Positions 1 to 10,100 of a stretch of 64,000 nucleotides of DNA are shown in pieces. The stretch is taken from the NCBI RefSeq assembly GCF_018141445.1, contig NZ_CP058649.1:1383001-1447000 (forward strand). Direction: 5' to 3'. A program made the position numbers and the translations under genes. The notes beneath the pieces are model-generated. The model was not told where the DNA came from and searched no databases. It was given only the letters and a program-made list of their open reading frames with translations. The stretch's first letter is position 1. Every line of letters starts with the position of its first letter. Origin of the DNA: Vallitalea pronyensis. Its GTDB lineage: Bacteria > Bacillota > Clostridia > Lachnospirales > Vallitaleaceae.

Positions 1-5
1 AATCA

Positions 6-368
6 ATGGATTTTCTTAGAATTCCTTCTCATAAGTTGTTTACCTATAATAATAGAAAATTGATTGCAGCAACCGTCTTCCCACAACAGATTCATATCAT
101 TGATTATCATACCATGGAAATTTACAAAAAAATATATCTGGATAAGGCCATTGAACCAGTCGATTTTTCAGATGGCCCTTTTAAATACCCAAGAGCAGAC
201 AAAACACCTTTTTCAGTACATCCTATTAGCGAATCACCCTACATGTATTTTGTTGGAGGAAAATCCATCAAGCTATATAATCAAGAAACAGATAAAACAG
301 AGTGCGTTATTCATTACAACAAAAATAATGATCCAATTGCTGTTCTCGGGCATTCTGTCATTTGGTGA
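6..368 (+). CDS. C-terminal part of an unrecognised protein (5' end cut by window)
   Basis: An open frame of about 120 residues runs from the window edge to a TGA at 366-368. The first ATG is at 6, but no ribosome site can be seen and the frame is still open at bases 3-5, so this is probably the tail of a longer gene. The peptide is rich in short beta-strand-like segments (IHIIDYHT, YMYFVGGKSIKLYN) as in beta-propeller proteins. That would fit the NHL propeller proteins further along the cluster, but no NHL repeat is recognisable and no function is assigned. It lies 71 bases ahead of the ACP gene on the same strand. Confidence 0.45.
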   Translation: MDFLRIPSHKLFTYNNRKLIAATVFPQQIHIIDYHTMEIYKKIYLDKAIEPVDFSDGPFKYPRADKTPFSVHPISESPYMYFVGGKSIKLYNQETDKTECVIHYNKNNDPIAVLGHSVIW

Positions 369-439
369 TAGGATTCTATTGTACGTTGTTAAATGATTAA
401 TTAAAAATGAAAATTATTGATGTAAATGGAGGAGAAAAA

Positions 440-685
440 ATGGATAAAAGTAATCGTGCAATGCTGAGCAAACTCACAGAAATTTGCAAGGAGAATTTAG
501 GTATTAATGACACATTAATCATGGAAAAAAGTTTAGCATCCTATATTAATAATTCAATTGATTTTATCAAAATTGTGGTTGCAGTTGAAACAGAATATAA
601 CATTGAGTTTACGGATGACGAACTTGAAACAGATAATTTTGAAACAGTCAAAGATTTAATTGAATTCATACAAAACAAATTATGA
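440..685 (+). CDS. Acyl carrier protein
   Basis: An 81-residue acidic protein with the acyl carrier fold. Ser39 in the motif NNSIDF is the expected phosphopantetheine attachment site, followed by the helix IVVAVETEYNIEF. I chose the ATG at 440 because GGAGGAG ends a few bases upstream; an in-frame ATG at 407 has no such site and would add eleven atypical residues. It would carry acyl chains as thioesters in the cytoplasm for the neighbouring condensing and transfer enzymes. The helix II sequence resembles that of the carrier domain on the adenylation protein at 15283, suggesting a common partner. The canonical DSL is NSI here, still with the serine. Confidence 0.88.
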   Translation: MDKSNRAMLSKLTEICKENLGINDTLIMEKSLASYINNSIDFIKIVVAVETEYNIEFTDDELETDNFETVKDLIEFIQNKL

Positions 686-739
686 TATAGTTTTTATCAT
701 GGCATTGAATACCCACGAAGGGTGTTGTCAGGAGGAAAT

Positions 740-1897
740 ATGAGTAATAAATCAAAAATAACCGTAAAAACATTAGAAGAAAAAAATCATAGTAGATTTT
801 ATTTTACAGTAGACCTCATGGATGTAGTGGACGACCATGCTATTGAAAAGATATATAAAAATCTGTGTCAAGTTATCAATAAAAATGGACTCAAAATAGT
901 GTATGAAAAATGTTTTGGTAATATTGAATTTAAAGAGAAATGGATGAATTTGCGTAATAAGACATTGGCAGTATATGAAATTGACATGGCACCTCTACTT
1001 TATGTAGAGGGAGCATCCGTTCATAATGCGCCAATGTCTGGTATTCAGATCTATGCGATATCGGATCATGCCAAGATGACACTTCATTACATCCATAATG
1101 GAGAGGGCCATCTAATAGGTACTGAGATGGCTAGTGATGATATGAGGATTTTGCATCTACTTGAAAATACAGGATTTGAAGGAGATAAAGAAAGTGAGTA
1201 CAAAAATATACTTGAAAGCTTTGAAACCACCATCTTAAAACATCATTTTGCATGTACAGATATCGTTAGGACATGGATATACCTCTACGATATTAATAGC
1301 TATTACGAAATATTTAATAAAGCAAGAAGAGATTTTTTTACAAAAGTAGGCATTAACTATTCAGCTGATTCCAATAACCTACCTGCCAGCACATGTATAG
1401 AAGGATTTGGACAAAATCAAGAAAGTTGTATGCACGTCTATTGTATTGATAAACGTCATTCCCATGTGAGCATTAATAGGGTATACAACACCTATCAGAA
1501 TGAGGCTTCAGGTGATGATTATATCTTTAAATCAACTTTTTCAAGGGGGATGGTTATAACCTATGATGATCTTGTAGAACTACAGATTTCAGGTACTGCC
1601 AGTATTAATCAACACGGTGATACAATATATAGGAATAACCCATATAAGCAAATAACATATACCATAGAAAATATTGAGAATATATTAGAAAGTGTTAAGA
1701 TGAATTTCTCTGATCTATGTCATGTGACATGTTTTTTCAAAGACCAACGATACTATGCTATGTATAAAAGTATAATAGAAGAAAAGAACATTGACAACTT
1801 ACCTTGTACTTGTGTAGTAGGTCATGTTTGTCGGGAAGACTTGTTATTTGAATTTGATGGTATAGCAGTAAAAAAAGTAAGATGTAAGGATAAATAA
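740..1897 (+). CDS. Chorismatase-like enzyme (FkbO/Hyg5/XanB2 family)
   Basis: A 385-residue protein with the layout of the chorismatase branch of the RidA/YjgF fold. An N-terminal region is followed by the signature TWIYLYDINSYYEIFNKAR, then LPASTCIEGFG and, near the C-terminus, CREDLLFEFDGIAV. Family members hydrolyse chorismate to 3-hydroxybenzoate, to 3- and 4-hydroxybenzoate (XanB2), or to a dihydroxycyclohexadiene carboxylate (FkbO), and supply polyketide starter units. The start at 740 has an AGGAGG site at 730-735; a GTG at 722 in frame lies upstream of that site and is unlikely. Its place beside an ACP suggests a starter acid for the cluster. Which chorismatase subtype it is cannot be told by eye. 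Confidence 0.75.
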   Translation: MSNKSKITVKTLEEKNHSRFYFTVDLMDVVDDHAIEKIYKNLCQVINKNGLKIVYEKCFGNIEFKEKWMNLRNKTLAVYEIDMAPLLYVEGASVHNAPMSGIQIYAISDHAKMTLHYIHNGEGHLIGTEMASDDMRILHLLENTGFEGDKESEYKNILESFETTILKHHFACTDIVRTWIYLYDINSYYEIFNKARRDFFTKVGINYSADSNNLPASTCIEGFGQNQESCMHVYCIDKRHSHVSINRVYNTYQNEASGDDYIFKSTFSRGMVITYDDLVELQISGTASINQHGDTIYRNNPYKQITYTIENIENILESVKMNFSDLCHVTCFFKDQRYYAMYKSIIEEKNIDNLPCTCVVGHVCREDLLFEFDGIAVKKVRCKDK

Positions 1898-1923
1898 AGC
1901 GAGCTGCATAGATAGGAGGAAAT

Positions 1924-2760
1924 ATGCGTAAATACAGAGGAGTGGTTTTTTTAGGAAAATGCAACCTGAATTGTTGGTATTGTGATAAACCCCATTATAC
2001 GGTTGACGAGGAAAAAGTCATAGGATCACTAAAAAAAATATTGAATAGATTTGATAAAAATGAAGTAGCTATGAGAGTTGAATGTCGAGGTGAAATCACG
2101 CTATATCAACGCATAATCAATTACTTAGAAAATAAAGCAAAAGAAGGATATTGTATCGAAATATTATCCAATGGATTGTTATTAGCCAATGTACTAGAAG
2201 AACATACCAACATTCACTGTGTGGTATCATTGGATGGGCATAATAAGCGTATGAATCAATTTCGGAAATTGAATCAACAACAAGTAGATACTATCCTTGA
2301 TAATATTTTCCGATACAAGGCAGAGATTCAAAGTGTAATCCTTGGACAAACCACAGATGAAATTAATGAATTTATTCAATACTTAATAGATAGGGATTTT
2401 AATACCAGATTGCATCTGTTTCCATGTAGCATTAAAGGAAAACTTATATCAAAATCTCTTGATTATCAAGCACTTAAACAAGCAGACTTCTTGCCGCCTA
2501 AGGAATACTTTTACAGATGGCAATACATATTAGAAAATCAGAAGCGAGATTTTGTATGTGATTTCTTTAAGAATGGCTATACCTATTATATCTATAACAA
2601 TACCATAGAGATGATGAAATGTGATGGTACTCCCAATTGTCATGACTTTAGAGTACCTTTTGGTGAAGAACAACATTATAAGGAATACCCATGTGGGACA
2701 TGTATTAATCACAATGAATACAATAATAGTCGTTCATTTATTAATACGTCAGGAGAGTGA
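1924..2760 (+). CDS. Radical SAM protein (short, C-terminal Cys cluster)
   Basis: A 278-residue protein with the radical SAM motif CNLNCWYC at the extreme N-terminus (Cys13, Cys17, Cys20), which binds a [4Fe-4S] cluster and SAM. A second cysteine group near the C-terminus (CDGTPNC then CGTC) may bind an auxiliary cluster. No B12 domain is present, unlike most radical SAM proteins here. The ATG at 1924 follows AGGAGG. The gene ends just before the glycosyltransferase start. The substrate is unknown; the context of glycosyltransferase and deacetylase suggests sugar or starter modification, but this is only inference. Confidence 0.82.
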   Translation: MRKYRGVVFLGKCNLNCWYCDKPHYTVDEEKVIGSLKKILNRFDKNEVAMRVECRGEITLYQRIINYLENKAKEGYCIEILSNGLLLANVLEEHTNIHCVVSLDGHNKRMNQFRKLNQQQVDTILDNIFRYKAEIQSVILGQTTDEINEFIQYLIDRDFNTRLHLFPCSIKGKLISKSLDYQALKQADFLPPKEYFYRWQYILENQKRDFVCDFFKNGYTYYIYNNTIEMMKCDGTPNCHDFRVPFGEEQHYKEYPCGTCINHNEYNNSRSFINTSGE

Positions 2761-2762
2761 TT

Positions 2763-3932
2763 ATGAGGATATTGCATTTTGTTCAGTCCATATCCGATAT
2801 ACATGGTTCTTTTTTTTATCTAAAAAAGCAACATGCCTTATTGAATCAATATGGTATTGAACAGTATTACTTATCTTATGAAAAAAATCAGGTAGATTAT
2901 AAAAATGAACTTGAAAGTATTTCAGACTACATCTATTTATTGGACAATCATACAATAAGTGATTTACTACATAAAACCATAAAACCAGATATAATACATT
3001 TCGATGATGTGTATAGCAGTTATATTATTAATAAATCCAACAAACATCAATATTTCTATGAGCTGTGTAAGGATATGATTACAGTTAGAACAGTACATGA
3101 CTATAGTTCCTTAGTCTGCCCTAAATTCTTAACACAGGGAGAAAAAACCTATTGTGATAAACCCATTAATAAAGCATGTCTATCAAAAAAATGTATCCAC
3201 ATAGATGACTATGAGATGTACAAGGCTTATCTCAATTCATTAAAGCGTTATGACGGGCTGTTTTACTTTTCCAATAATATATATTCCATTATGCGTGATA
3301 TGACAATAGACGAAACAAAGTTATTCAAATTGCCACCATTAATCAGTCGTCCTCATACCTATTCTTATGTATCGGATAAGGTCATATTATTTGCTGGACG
3401 ATTAGTTCCACAAAAAGGGATAGCCTATCTATTAAAAGCTATGGCTCGAATGAATCTAAGAGATTGGAAATTAATCATTGCAGGTACGTGTGATAAGTCA
3501 TACTTTAGAAAGCTTATGAGTCTGGCAAATACATTGGAGATACAACATAATGTCCGTTTTGTCGGACATTTACCTCAACAAGAATTATTTCAATACTTAT
3601 CAAAAGTAAGAGTGATGGCTTTCCCATCTATTGGTCATGAAACATATGGTTTTTCTGGTGCAGAGGCCATTGCTTATGGTGTACCTGTCATAGCATTTGA
3701 CATAGAAGGTATTGATGAATGGCTCATAGAAGGTATAACAGGTATGAAAGTACCGATAAAAGATATTGATGCTTATGCCCAAGCAATGGAATCGCTTTTA
3801 ACAGATGATATGATTTACAAGCAATATAGAGAAAATTGTATTCAGTGGAGTGGGCAACTACAGCTAGAAGAACAAACAAAAATCCTATATAGTCATTATG
3901 TTAATATTTATAACAAATCAAAGAAAAATTAG
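2763..3932 (+). CDS. Glycosyltransferase family 4 (GT-B)
   Basis: A 389-residue GT-B glycosyltransferase. The nucleotide-sugar binding half carries VILFAGRLVPQKGI, then FVGHLPQQEL and the family signature ETYGFSGAEAIAYGVPVIAF with the E-x7-E arrangement. The start at 2763 follows AGGAGAG at 2751-2757; a GTG at 2757 lies inside that site. It would transfer a sugar, often N-acetylglucosamine in this family, to an acceptor in the cytoplasm. The next gene is a PIG-L deacetylase, the same pair as BshA/BshB and MshA/MshB of low-molecular-weight thiol pathways, so the product is probably an N-acetyl sugar that is then deacetylated. Confidence 0.88.
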   Translation: MRILHFVQSISDIHGSFFYLKKQHALLNQYGIEQYYLSYEKNQVDYKNELESISDYIYLLDNHTISDLLHKTIKPDIIHFDDVYSSYIINKSNKHQYFYELCKDMITVRTVHDYSSLVCPKFLTQGEKTYCDKPINKACLSKKCIHIDDYEMYKAYLNSLKRYDGLFYFSNNIYSIMRDMTIDETKLFKLPPLISRPHTYSYVSDKVILFAGRLVPQKGIAYLLKAMARMNLRDWKLIIAGTCDKSYFRKLMSLANTLEIQHNVRFVGHLPQQELFQYLSKVRVMAFPSIGHETYGFSGAEAIAYGVPVIAFDIEGIDEWLIEGITGMKVPIKDIDAYAQAMESLLTDDMIYKQYRENCIQWSGQLQLEEQTKILYSHYVNIYNKSKKN

Positions 3933-3950
3933 ATTTTGAGGGTGTTAAGG

Positions 3951-4790
3951 ATGCATAGCAAAATTATCAGTGAAGATATCATAAATGCATATGTTCATGT
4001 GAACAATCGTGTGAAGTGCTTGTTGAAGCCAGAAGGTAAGAGAATATTAGTTATTGCACCTCATCCAGATGATGAAGTTCTAGGTTGCGGTGGGACAATA
4101 TGCAAGCATTTAGATGAAGGTGATTTTGTGTCAATCGTCTATCTTACAAACGGAGAAAAAGGTGGTACAAGTCATGAACATATGGTTTCAGAACAGCGTT
4201 ATCACGAAGCACTTAAAGTTCTAGCAGAATGGAAAATAGAAAAATATTATTTTTTGGATTTAGGTGATCAAAACATTATCATTACCAGTGAAAGCGTAGC
4301 CTTGCTAAGAAACATTATACATCAAAATAGGATAGATTTAATATATGTTCCACATATAATGGATAGCCATTTAGATCATTTTACCGCTAATATTATCTTA
4401 GCTAATGCGTTAATTGATTGGAAGACGATAGATAGAAGTATTTGTAGCTATGAGGTGTGGTCACCCCTTGATGCAAATATCCTTATTAATATATCGAATC
4501 ATATAAAACAAAAACAAGCTTTACTTAATATCTATCAATCACAGATGAAACATTTTGACTTTTGGGCGTTGTCAAGAAATCTTACTGCCTACAGGGCATT
4601 AGCTAGTGTAAGAGTAGATGGAGGTTACATAAAAACGGTGATAAAAGAAAGAAAAATAAGGGATATAAAAGGGCTTCAAACCATATTCCCATGGAAACAC
4701 GTAGAAGCTTTTACATGTTATACGACGGAGGATTACTGTCGATATGTTTTCAAGGATTTCCCTGATTTAAGACTGCCAGATAGTCAATAG
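3951..4790 (+). CDS. PIG-L family N-acetylglucosaminyl deacetylase
   Basis: A 279-residue LmbE/PIG-L protein. The zinc-binding motif APHPDDEVLGCGG lies near residues 35-47, and the second ligand motif SHLDHFTAN is near the middle. Family members remove N-acetyl groups from GlcNAc-containing glycosides, leaving a free amine. The start at 3951 has GGGTG about six bases upstream; a TTG at 3936 is in frame but poorly placed. It directly follows the GT4 gene. In this cluster a freed amine would be a suitable acceptor for the BtrH-like acyltransferases downstream; that link is inference. Confidence 0.88.
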   Translation: MHSKIISEDIINAYVHVNNRVKCLLKPEGKRILVIAPHPDDEVLGCGGTICKHLDEGDFVSIVYLTNGEKGGTSHEHMVSEQRYHEALKVLAEWKIEKYYFLDLGDQNIIITSESVALLRNIIHQNRIDLIYVPHIMDSHLDHFTANIILANALIDWKTIDRSICSYEVWSPLDANILINISNHIKQKQALLNIYQSQMKHFDFWALSRNLTAYRALASVRVDGGYIKTVIKERKIRDIKGLQTIFPWKHVEAFTCYTTEDYCRYVFKDFPDLRLPDSQ

Positions 4791-4833
4791 ATGATGAATA
4801 ATAAGAATAATCATGGATAGGAGATAGCATCAT

Positions 4834-5730
4834 ATGAATAAGAACTCTGATAAGAGTCACTACTGGCTTCATGACCAGGTGACTGACATAACATTTATGT
4901 CACTATATCAAAAGAAAGGGGCTTCCAATCATTCTATTGTAAATCGGTTATATTTAAATGTACCTGACACAATTCAAAAAGAATTATTTGCCATTGCCAA
5001 GTCCGATCATGCCATATTTCTTATCATGCTAACGGTAATGAGCTATGTTTTATATTATCATACCACATATAATGATTTTATTGTTTGTGTACCAGCGTTA
5101 AAAGGCGATAAAAAACATACGCTTTTACCTGTTAGAACGATAGTCGACCCATCAAAATCATTTAAGGATATAATATTAGGTAATAAACGAGCAACAGAAG
5201 AGGCTTATGCATATACAGATGATTCTATTGATGATAAGTTACAGTTAACATATAATAAGTTTTTATCCAATGAGATTACAGTATCCTATAAAGGTATTCA
5301 TAATAAAATAGAAGTCACGTATGGAAATCCTTCTTTTCTATTTTATGTATCAAAAGAAAACCTTAAATGTGCCATTACCTATGATGCATCCGTTAACAAG
5401 CATGTTTTAACATTATTATGGCGAATGATGAAAGATTGCTTAATACAATTTTTGAATCAACCAGAGATTAAAATATATCAATTAGATGAATACTTTAAGA
5501 ATCATGGATATGAATCCCACAAGCTACGAAGGGCTATTACAACCCATACATATAGGCACATGGAAGTCATTGTGGCAGAGAAGATTAATCAAATACTTGC
5601 ATCAAATCATAACAAAATAGATGAGCTATTTTACCAACGTATAACAGAAGAATTATTACAATATGTACACAATTCCATTGATTTAGCAGTGGTTCTGGCT
5701 AAAATAAATGAAAAATTGAAAGGAACATAA
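4834..5730 (+). CDS. Isolated C-terminal lobe of an NRPS condensation domain, with a truncated ACP-like tail
   Basis: A 298-residue protein. From HYWLHDQV near the N-terminus to about residue 220 it follows the second half of NRPS condensation domains: FLIMLTVMSYVLYYHTTYND, then LLPVRTIVDPSKSFKDIILG. The N-terminal half with the catalytic HHxxxDG motif is absent. The last about 50 residues look like a carrier domain up to the serine helix (YVHNSIDLAVVLAKINEKL) and stop there, so helices III and IV are missing. It may be a decayed module, a docking or accessory protein, or half of a split domain. The ATG at 4834 has a GGATAGGAG site upstream. Catalysis by this protein alone is unlikely. Confidence 0.6.
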   Translation: MNKNSDKSHYWLHDQVTDITFMSLYQKKGASNHSIVNRLYLNVPDTIQKELFAIAKSDHAIFLIMLTVMSYVLYYHTTYNDFIVCVPALKGDKKHTLLPVRTIVDPSKSFKDIILGNKRATEEAYAYTDDSIDDKLQLTYNKFLSNEITVSYKGIHNKIEVTYGNPSFLFYVSKENLKCAITYDASVNKHVLTLLWRMMKDCLIQFLNQPEIKIYQLDEYFKNHGYESHKLRRAITTHTYRHMEVIVAEKINQILASNHNKIDELFYQRITEELLQYVHNSIDLAVVLAKINEKLKGT

Positions 5731-5783
5731 ACATTGAATAATATAAAACTTCATGGATAAACGGATAAGGAAAGGATGTTAAC

Positions 5784-6818
5784 ATTATTAGATATACCAT
5801 TGATAAAAACTTGGCACCTCAAACGGGATATAATTGTCTGTTTAGTAATCTATGCGACTTATCAAAGTTTTATGGATGTGCATTAAAAGAATATGAAATC
5901 TTTTTCTTAGCAAATGGCTTATTTTGCTATTACGTGAATGAAAAAGATAGACAAACAAAGGAAATTCATAAAAACATAATCATTAATGATTATCAATCCA
6001 TTGTAAAGAATTATGCTAAGGAAATTAATGTTCAAGTGATTGTAAAAGAAAACACAAAAGCCCTCACGTACCTTATTGGGTTGAAAGAAGCTATTTGTAA
6101 AGATAATCCAGTTATTATCTTGATTAATTCAAAGTGTTTAACCTATCAAACACCACCTGCCTATTTGACAGAGGTTGATGCCATGCATGCAGTCATTGTC
6201 TATGGGTTCGACGATGAGAAAAAAGAGATATATCTCTATGATTCTTATGTCTATGATCAGATGCAAAACCCCATACCCTATTATACGGTCAAATTATCAT
6301 ACAATGTATTTTTAGAAAATGTTTATTTGTACTCTAGGTTTGATTTTAGTCATTATAAAAAATTAGATAAGACATACAAGGCAAACAGAGTATTATCCCG
6401 ATTGCACTGTTTTATTAAGGATAATAGCCATAAGGGATTGACAAAAGGAATAGAGGCATTCAGAAATTGCATTATGGATATAAAGTTGTTAAAAGGGATT
6501 AATCGTGAGGAAGCCAAGAAAGAATTCAATGAATTATTTTATCTTTTTAAGGTTCAATTTTCATTTGTCAATCATTATATTCTTGAATATATGCATGATA
6601 GTGATATGGAGGATACATTAAAAAAAATGATCATCAATAGAATAAAAATCTTAATTAAGGATTGGGATAAATATTTGATGAAAATGTTAGTTGGGTCGTA
6701 TATGGATAATAATCGGGTGATAGATCGAATAATTGAAAGTGGATTACAATTGGCAAACAAGCAACAAGATTTAATAACTGAAGTCATAGGTAGCCAATAT
6801 GAGAGGATAAATAGATGA
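5784..6818 (+). CDS. BtrH-like acyltransferase (papain-like fold), probable ATT start
   Basis: About 344 residues. The N-terminal half resembles the N-terminal domain of butirosin protein BtrH, which moves an acyl group from an ACP to an aminoglycoside. The likely nucleophile is Cys18 in TGYNCLF and the likely base is the His in VDAMHAVIVYGFD, followed by an Asp-rich strand. The first conventional start in frame is TTG at 5811, but it has no ribosome site and would remove residues that align with the paralogues. GGAAAGG at 5769-5775 is well placed for ATT at 5784. The C-terminal half is helical and unrecognised. One of four paralogues (also 10599, 12977, 20755). Confidence 0.75.
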   Translation: MIRYTIDKNLAPQTGYNCLFSNLCDLSKFYGCALKEYEIFFLANGLFCYYVNEKDRQTKEIHKNIIINDYQSIVKNYAKEINVQVIVKENTKALTYLIGLKEAICKDNPVIILINSKCLTYQTPPAYLTEVDAMHAVIVYGFDDEKKEIYLYDSYVYDQMQNPIPYYTVKLSYNVFLENVYLYSRFDFSHYKKLDKTYKANRVLSRLHCFIKDNSHKGLTKGIEAFRNCIMDIKLLKGINREEAKKEFNELFYLFKVQFSFVNHYILEYMHDSDMEDTLKKMIINRIKILIKDWDKYLMKMLVGSYMDNNRVIDRIIESGLQLANKQQDLITEVIGSQYERINR

Positions 6819-6828
6819 GGTGAATGTG

Positions 6829-7173
6829 ATGAATGAACCCTATAGGTTGATGATAATTAGTTGTCTCAAACATGCAGTAAGTACGCCTAATTTGAACGAT
6901 AATAATCAAGAATTTTCAATGGGTGTTATCAAACCCTATAAAGAAATGGAAGTTCTCCTTGACAATCTAGACAGAAATAATAATAGGCACGCACAAGACA
7001 AAGCAATAAAGGCATTAAAGCTATTACAACGCATAATGGATACTAAAAAGATAACCGTAGACGAAAAAACACTAAGATTTTATGAAATAATAGATGCCAT
7101 CAAGAATAATGAAGTATACAAATATATGAAAAATGCTGTTGAGGAAATACTTCAATTAAGAACTGTCAGGTAG
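6829..7173 (+). CDS. Small helical protein of unknown function
   Basis: A 114-residue hypothetical protein, mostly charged and helical, with no recognised motif, signal peptide or membrane segment. I chose ATG 6829 because AGGTGA lies a few bases upstream at 6816-6821; GTG codons at 6820 and 6826 are too close to that site. It sits between the BtrH-like gene and the KS-ACP-C megasynthase, 17 bases before the latter. Its length and helicity would suit a docking or partner protein for the megasynthase, but nothing in the sequence proves it. Confidence 0.6.
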   Translation: MNEPYRLMIISCLKHAVSTPNLNDNNQEFSMGVIKPYKEMEVLLDNLDRNNNRHAQDKAIKALKLLQRIMDTKKITVDEKTLRFYEIIDAIKNNEVYKYMKNAVEEILQLRTVR

Positions 7174-7189
7174 GGGGTGGGATAGAAAC

Positions 7190-10100
7190 ATGGATATAGC
7201 CGTCATAGGAATAGCATTAAGACTTTCTGATATTGAAAAAGTAGATGATTTTTGGAAAGGACTAAAAAAGGGTAGAGATTTCATTAAGGCAATACCAAAT
7301 AACAGAAAAAAAGATGTAGAAGAATACTTACAGTATGTTGATGGAAATATAGAAAAGCTTAATTGGGAGAATGGAACTTATTTAGAGCATATCGATTATT
7401 TTGACAATGAATTTTTTGATATGCCACCTAAAGATGCTCAGTATATGGACCCTAATCAAAGATTATTTTTAGAAACGGCATGGCATGTTATTGAAGATGC
7501 GGGTTATAGCATGAAAGCAATTAGAGGTACCCATACAGGCGTATTTGTTGGCTATGTCAGTGAAAGTGATTATCGACATATGATTATGGCGATGAATCCT
7601 TCTTTTGCTTCTATTGCAGTACCAGGAAATTGTCCGCCTTTAATTGGTGGAAGGATTTCACACATACTGGATTTAACAGGACCCAATATGCTTATTAATA
7701 CAGTGTGTTCATCATCTTTGGTGGCTATCCATCAGGCTTGTGAGTCCATTAAGAATGAGGAATGCCATATGGCCATTGCAGGTGGTATACAATTACATGT
7801 TTTACCGTATAGGAAGATAAAAGTAGGTGTGGAATCCTCCAATGGCAAAACCATGTCTTTCGATGATGATGCCGATGGGACAGGAACAGGTGAAGGGGTA
7901 GGTGCTGTTTTATTGAAACCACTCCACAAAGCTATAGAGGATAAAGATAATATATATGCCGTAATCAAAGGAAGTGGCATTAATCATGATGGACATGCAA
8001 TAGGAATCTCCGCACCTAACCCAATAGCTCAGGAAAAACTGCTTATAGACACATGGCATAAGGCAGGTGTATCTCCCAAAGAGATAACGTATATTGAAGC
8101 CCATGGAACGGGGACAACTTTAGGTGATCCCATTGAAATTGCATCCATAAACAATGCTTTTAGTCAGAGTACACGCCACAAACAGTTTTGTGGTATCGGC
8201 AGTGTAAAATCGAATGTAGGGCACTTAGATGGAGCAGCTGGGATTATGGGTTTTATAAAAGCGGTATTATGTTTACATCATAAAATGCTAGTGCCTTCTA
8301 TTCATTTTAATCGGCCAAATGGTCATATTGATTTTTGTAATTCGTCAGTATATGTGATTGATAGACTTGGAGAGTGGAAAAAAGATAAGGGAAAAAGATT
8401 ATGTGGGGTTAGTGCATTTGGCTTTAGTGGGACGAATTGCCATGTTGTATTAGAAGAAGCCCCTAGAAGACTGGAAGGTTGTAGAGAGGGAGAAGAGCCA
8501 TTTGTATTTACTGTTTCAGCAAAAACAGAATCAGCATTAGCTCAATTGATTAAAAGGTATATTCTATTTTTAAATGAGAACAAACAGTTACATTTTGTGG
8601 ATGTATGTTATACGTCTAACTTAGGAAGAAATCATTTTAAATATAGGTTTGCTACTATGGCTTCTAATGTTGAACAACTCATACAAAAACTTCAAGAATA
8701 TGACACATTAGGTCGTACGTTTTATAAACAAAATGGCAAGCCTCATGTAAACGCCCAAAAGAGTCATAGGATAGATTTAGATAACAAATTAGATGCTATG
8801 TCAAAGTATCTTAAGGGGGAGCATATTGACTGGAGTCAATTCTATACTAAAATAGAATGCAATAAGGTAAGTATGGTGTTATATCCCTTTAAGAAGGTAA
8901 GGCATTGGTTGACCATACCAGGGGTTAATAAAGAGGTTGTCTGTGATTCAGACAATAACATACGTGGTCAACAGCAGCAACAATCATCTATAAAAGATGC
9001 TAAGATGGTGCTAAAAGATGCGTTAATAGAAATAATAAAAAAAGTATTAGGATTTGAAGAAGTGGATACAAACTGTTCATTGTTAGAACTTGGAGGGGAT
9101 TCTATTCATGCCATGAACATTGCAGATGAATTGAAGAAAAAGTACAATTTTAATATGGATCCCATACAACTTATCAATGCAACTTCATTACATCAATTAT
9201 TTACCAGTGAAACTTTATGCAGAGAGAGTGAAAGTATTCCATTAAAGAATAAAAGCAATAAAGAGCAGTATATACCTCTTACCATACAGCAAGAAAGGAT
9301 TTATTTCTCCAGTAAAATACACATGAATGATACCCAATATAATATGCCCTATGCTACTGTCATAAAGGGTCTTTTAGATATAGATAGATTACAAAATACC
9401 TTAATTAAGATTGTAAAAAGACATGAGGCTCTACGTGCATCCTTTCATCTAGTGGATAATAAACCTATGCAAACCATCCATTCGGATAGGGTGGTTCATT
9501 TAGAAACAGCTGATTCTATGGGTAAAAGTATCGATACATTGATACAAGAATTTGTAAAACCTTTTCAACTATCCAAGGATCCCCTAATACGTTTTAAACT
9601 TATTAACATGGAGAAACATCAATACTTGTTCTTAATTGATATTCATCATATCATATGTGATGGGATTTCGACGAATATTATTATTCATGAATTTTCTACA
9701 TTATATAAAAATGAAAAATTACCTAAATTGGATATGGATTATTCTACTTATGTTAAGAAACTCACACATGAAAGTGAACAGGAGATAATGGAAAAATATT
9801 GGATGCATATATATCGTGAAAAATGTTCAAAAACGGTTATTCCGTATGATTTTCCGTTTGATGCCAATAAAAAAAGTGATAGTATGGATACTTTTTCAAA
9901 AAAAATGGATGATGGGTTGTTTAAAAAAGTGAAAAGTTTTTCTAAAGAAAATAGTATATCAATGTTTGAACTGTTATTTTCCTGTTTCAATATGCTCATA
10001 TTTACATACACATGGCGTAGTGATATGGTCATAGGTCTTAATGTGTCTGGACGTAAAGACGTAGAAAGTTATCCTATTGTTGGTTTGATTTCTAATGTCG

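Noticed and set aside
407..439. Upstream ATG for the first ACP
   Set aside because: The ribosome site GGAGGAG lies after it and serves the ATG at 440.
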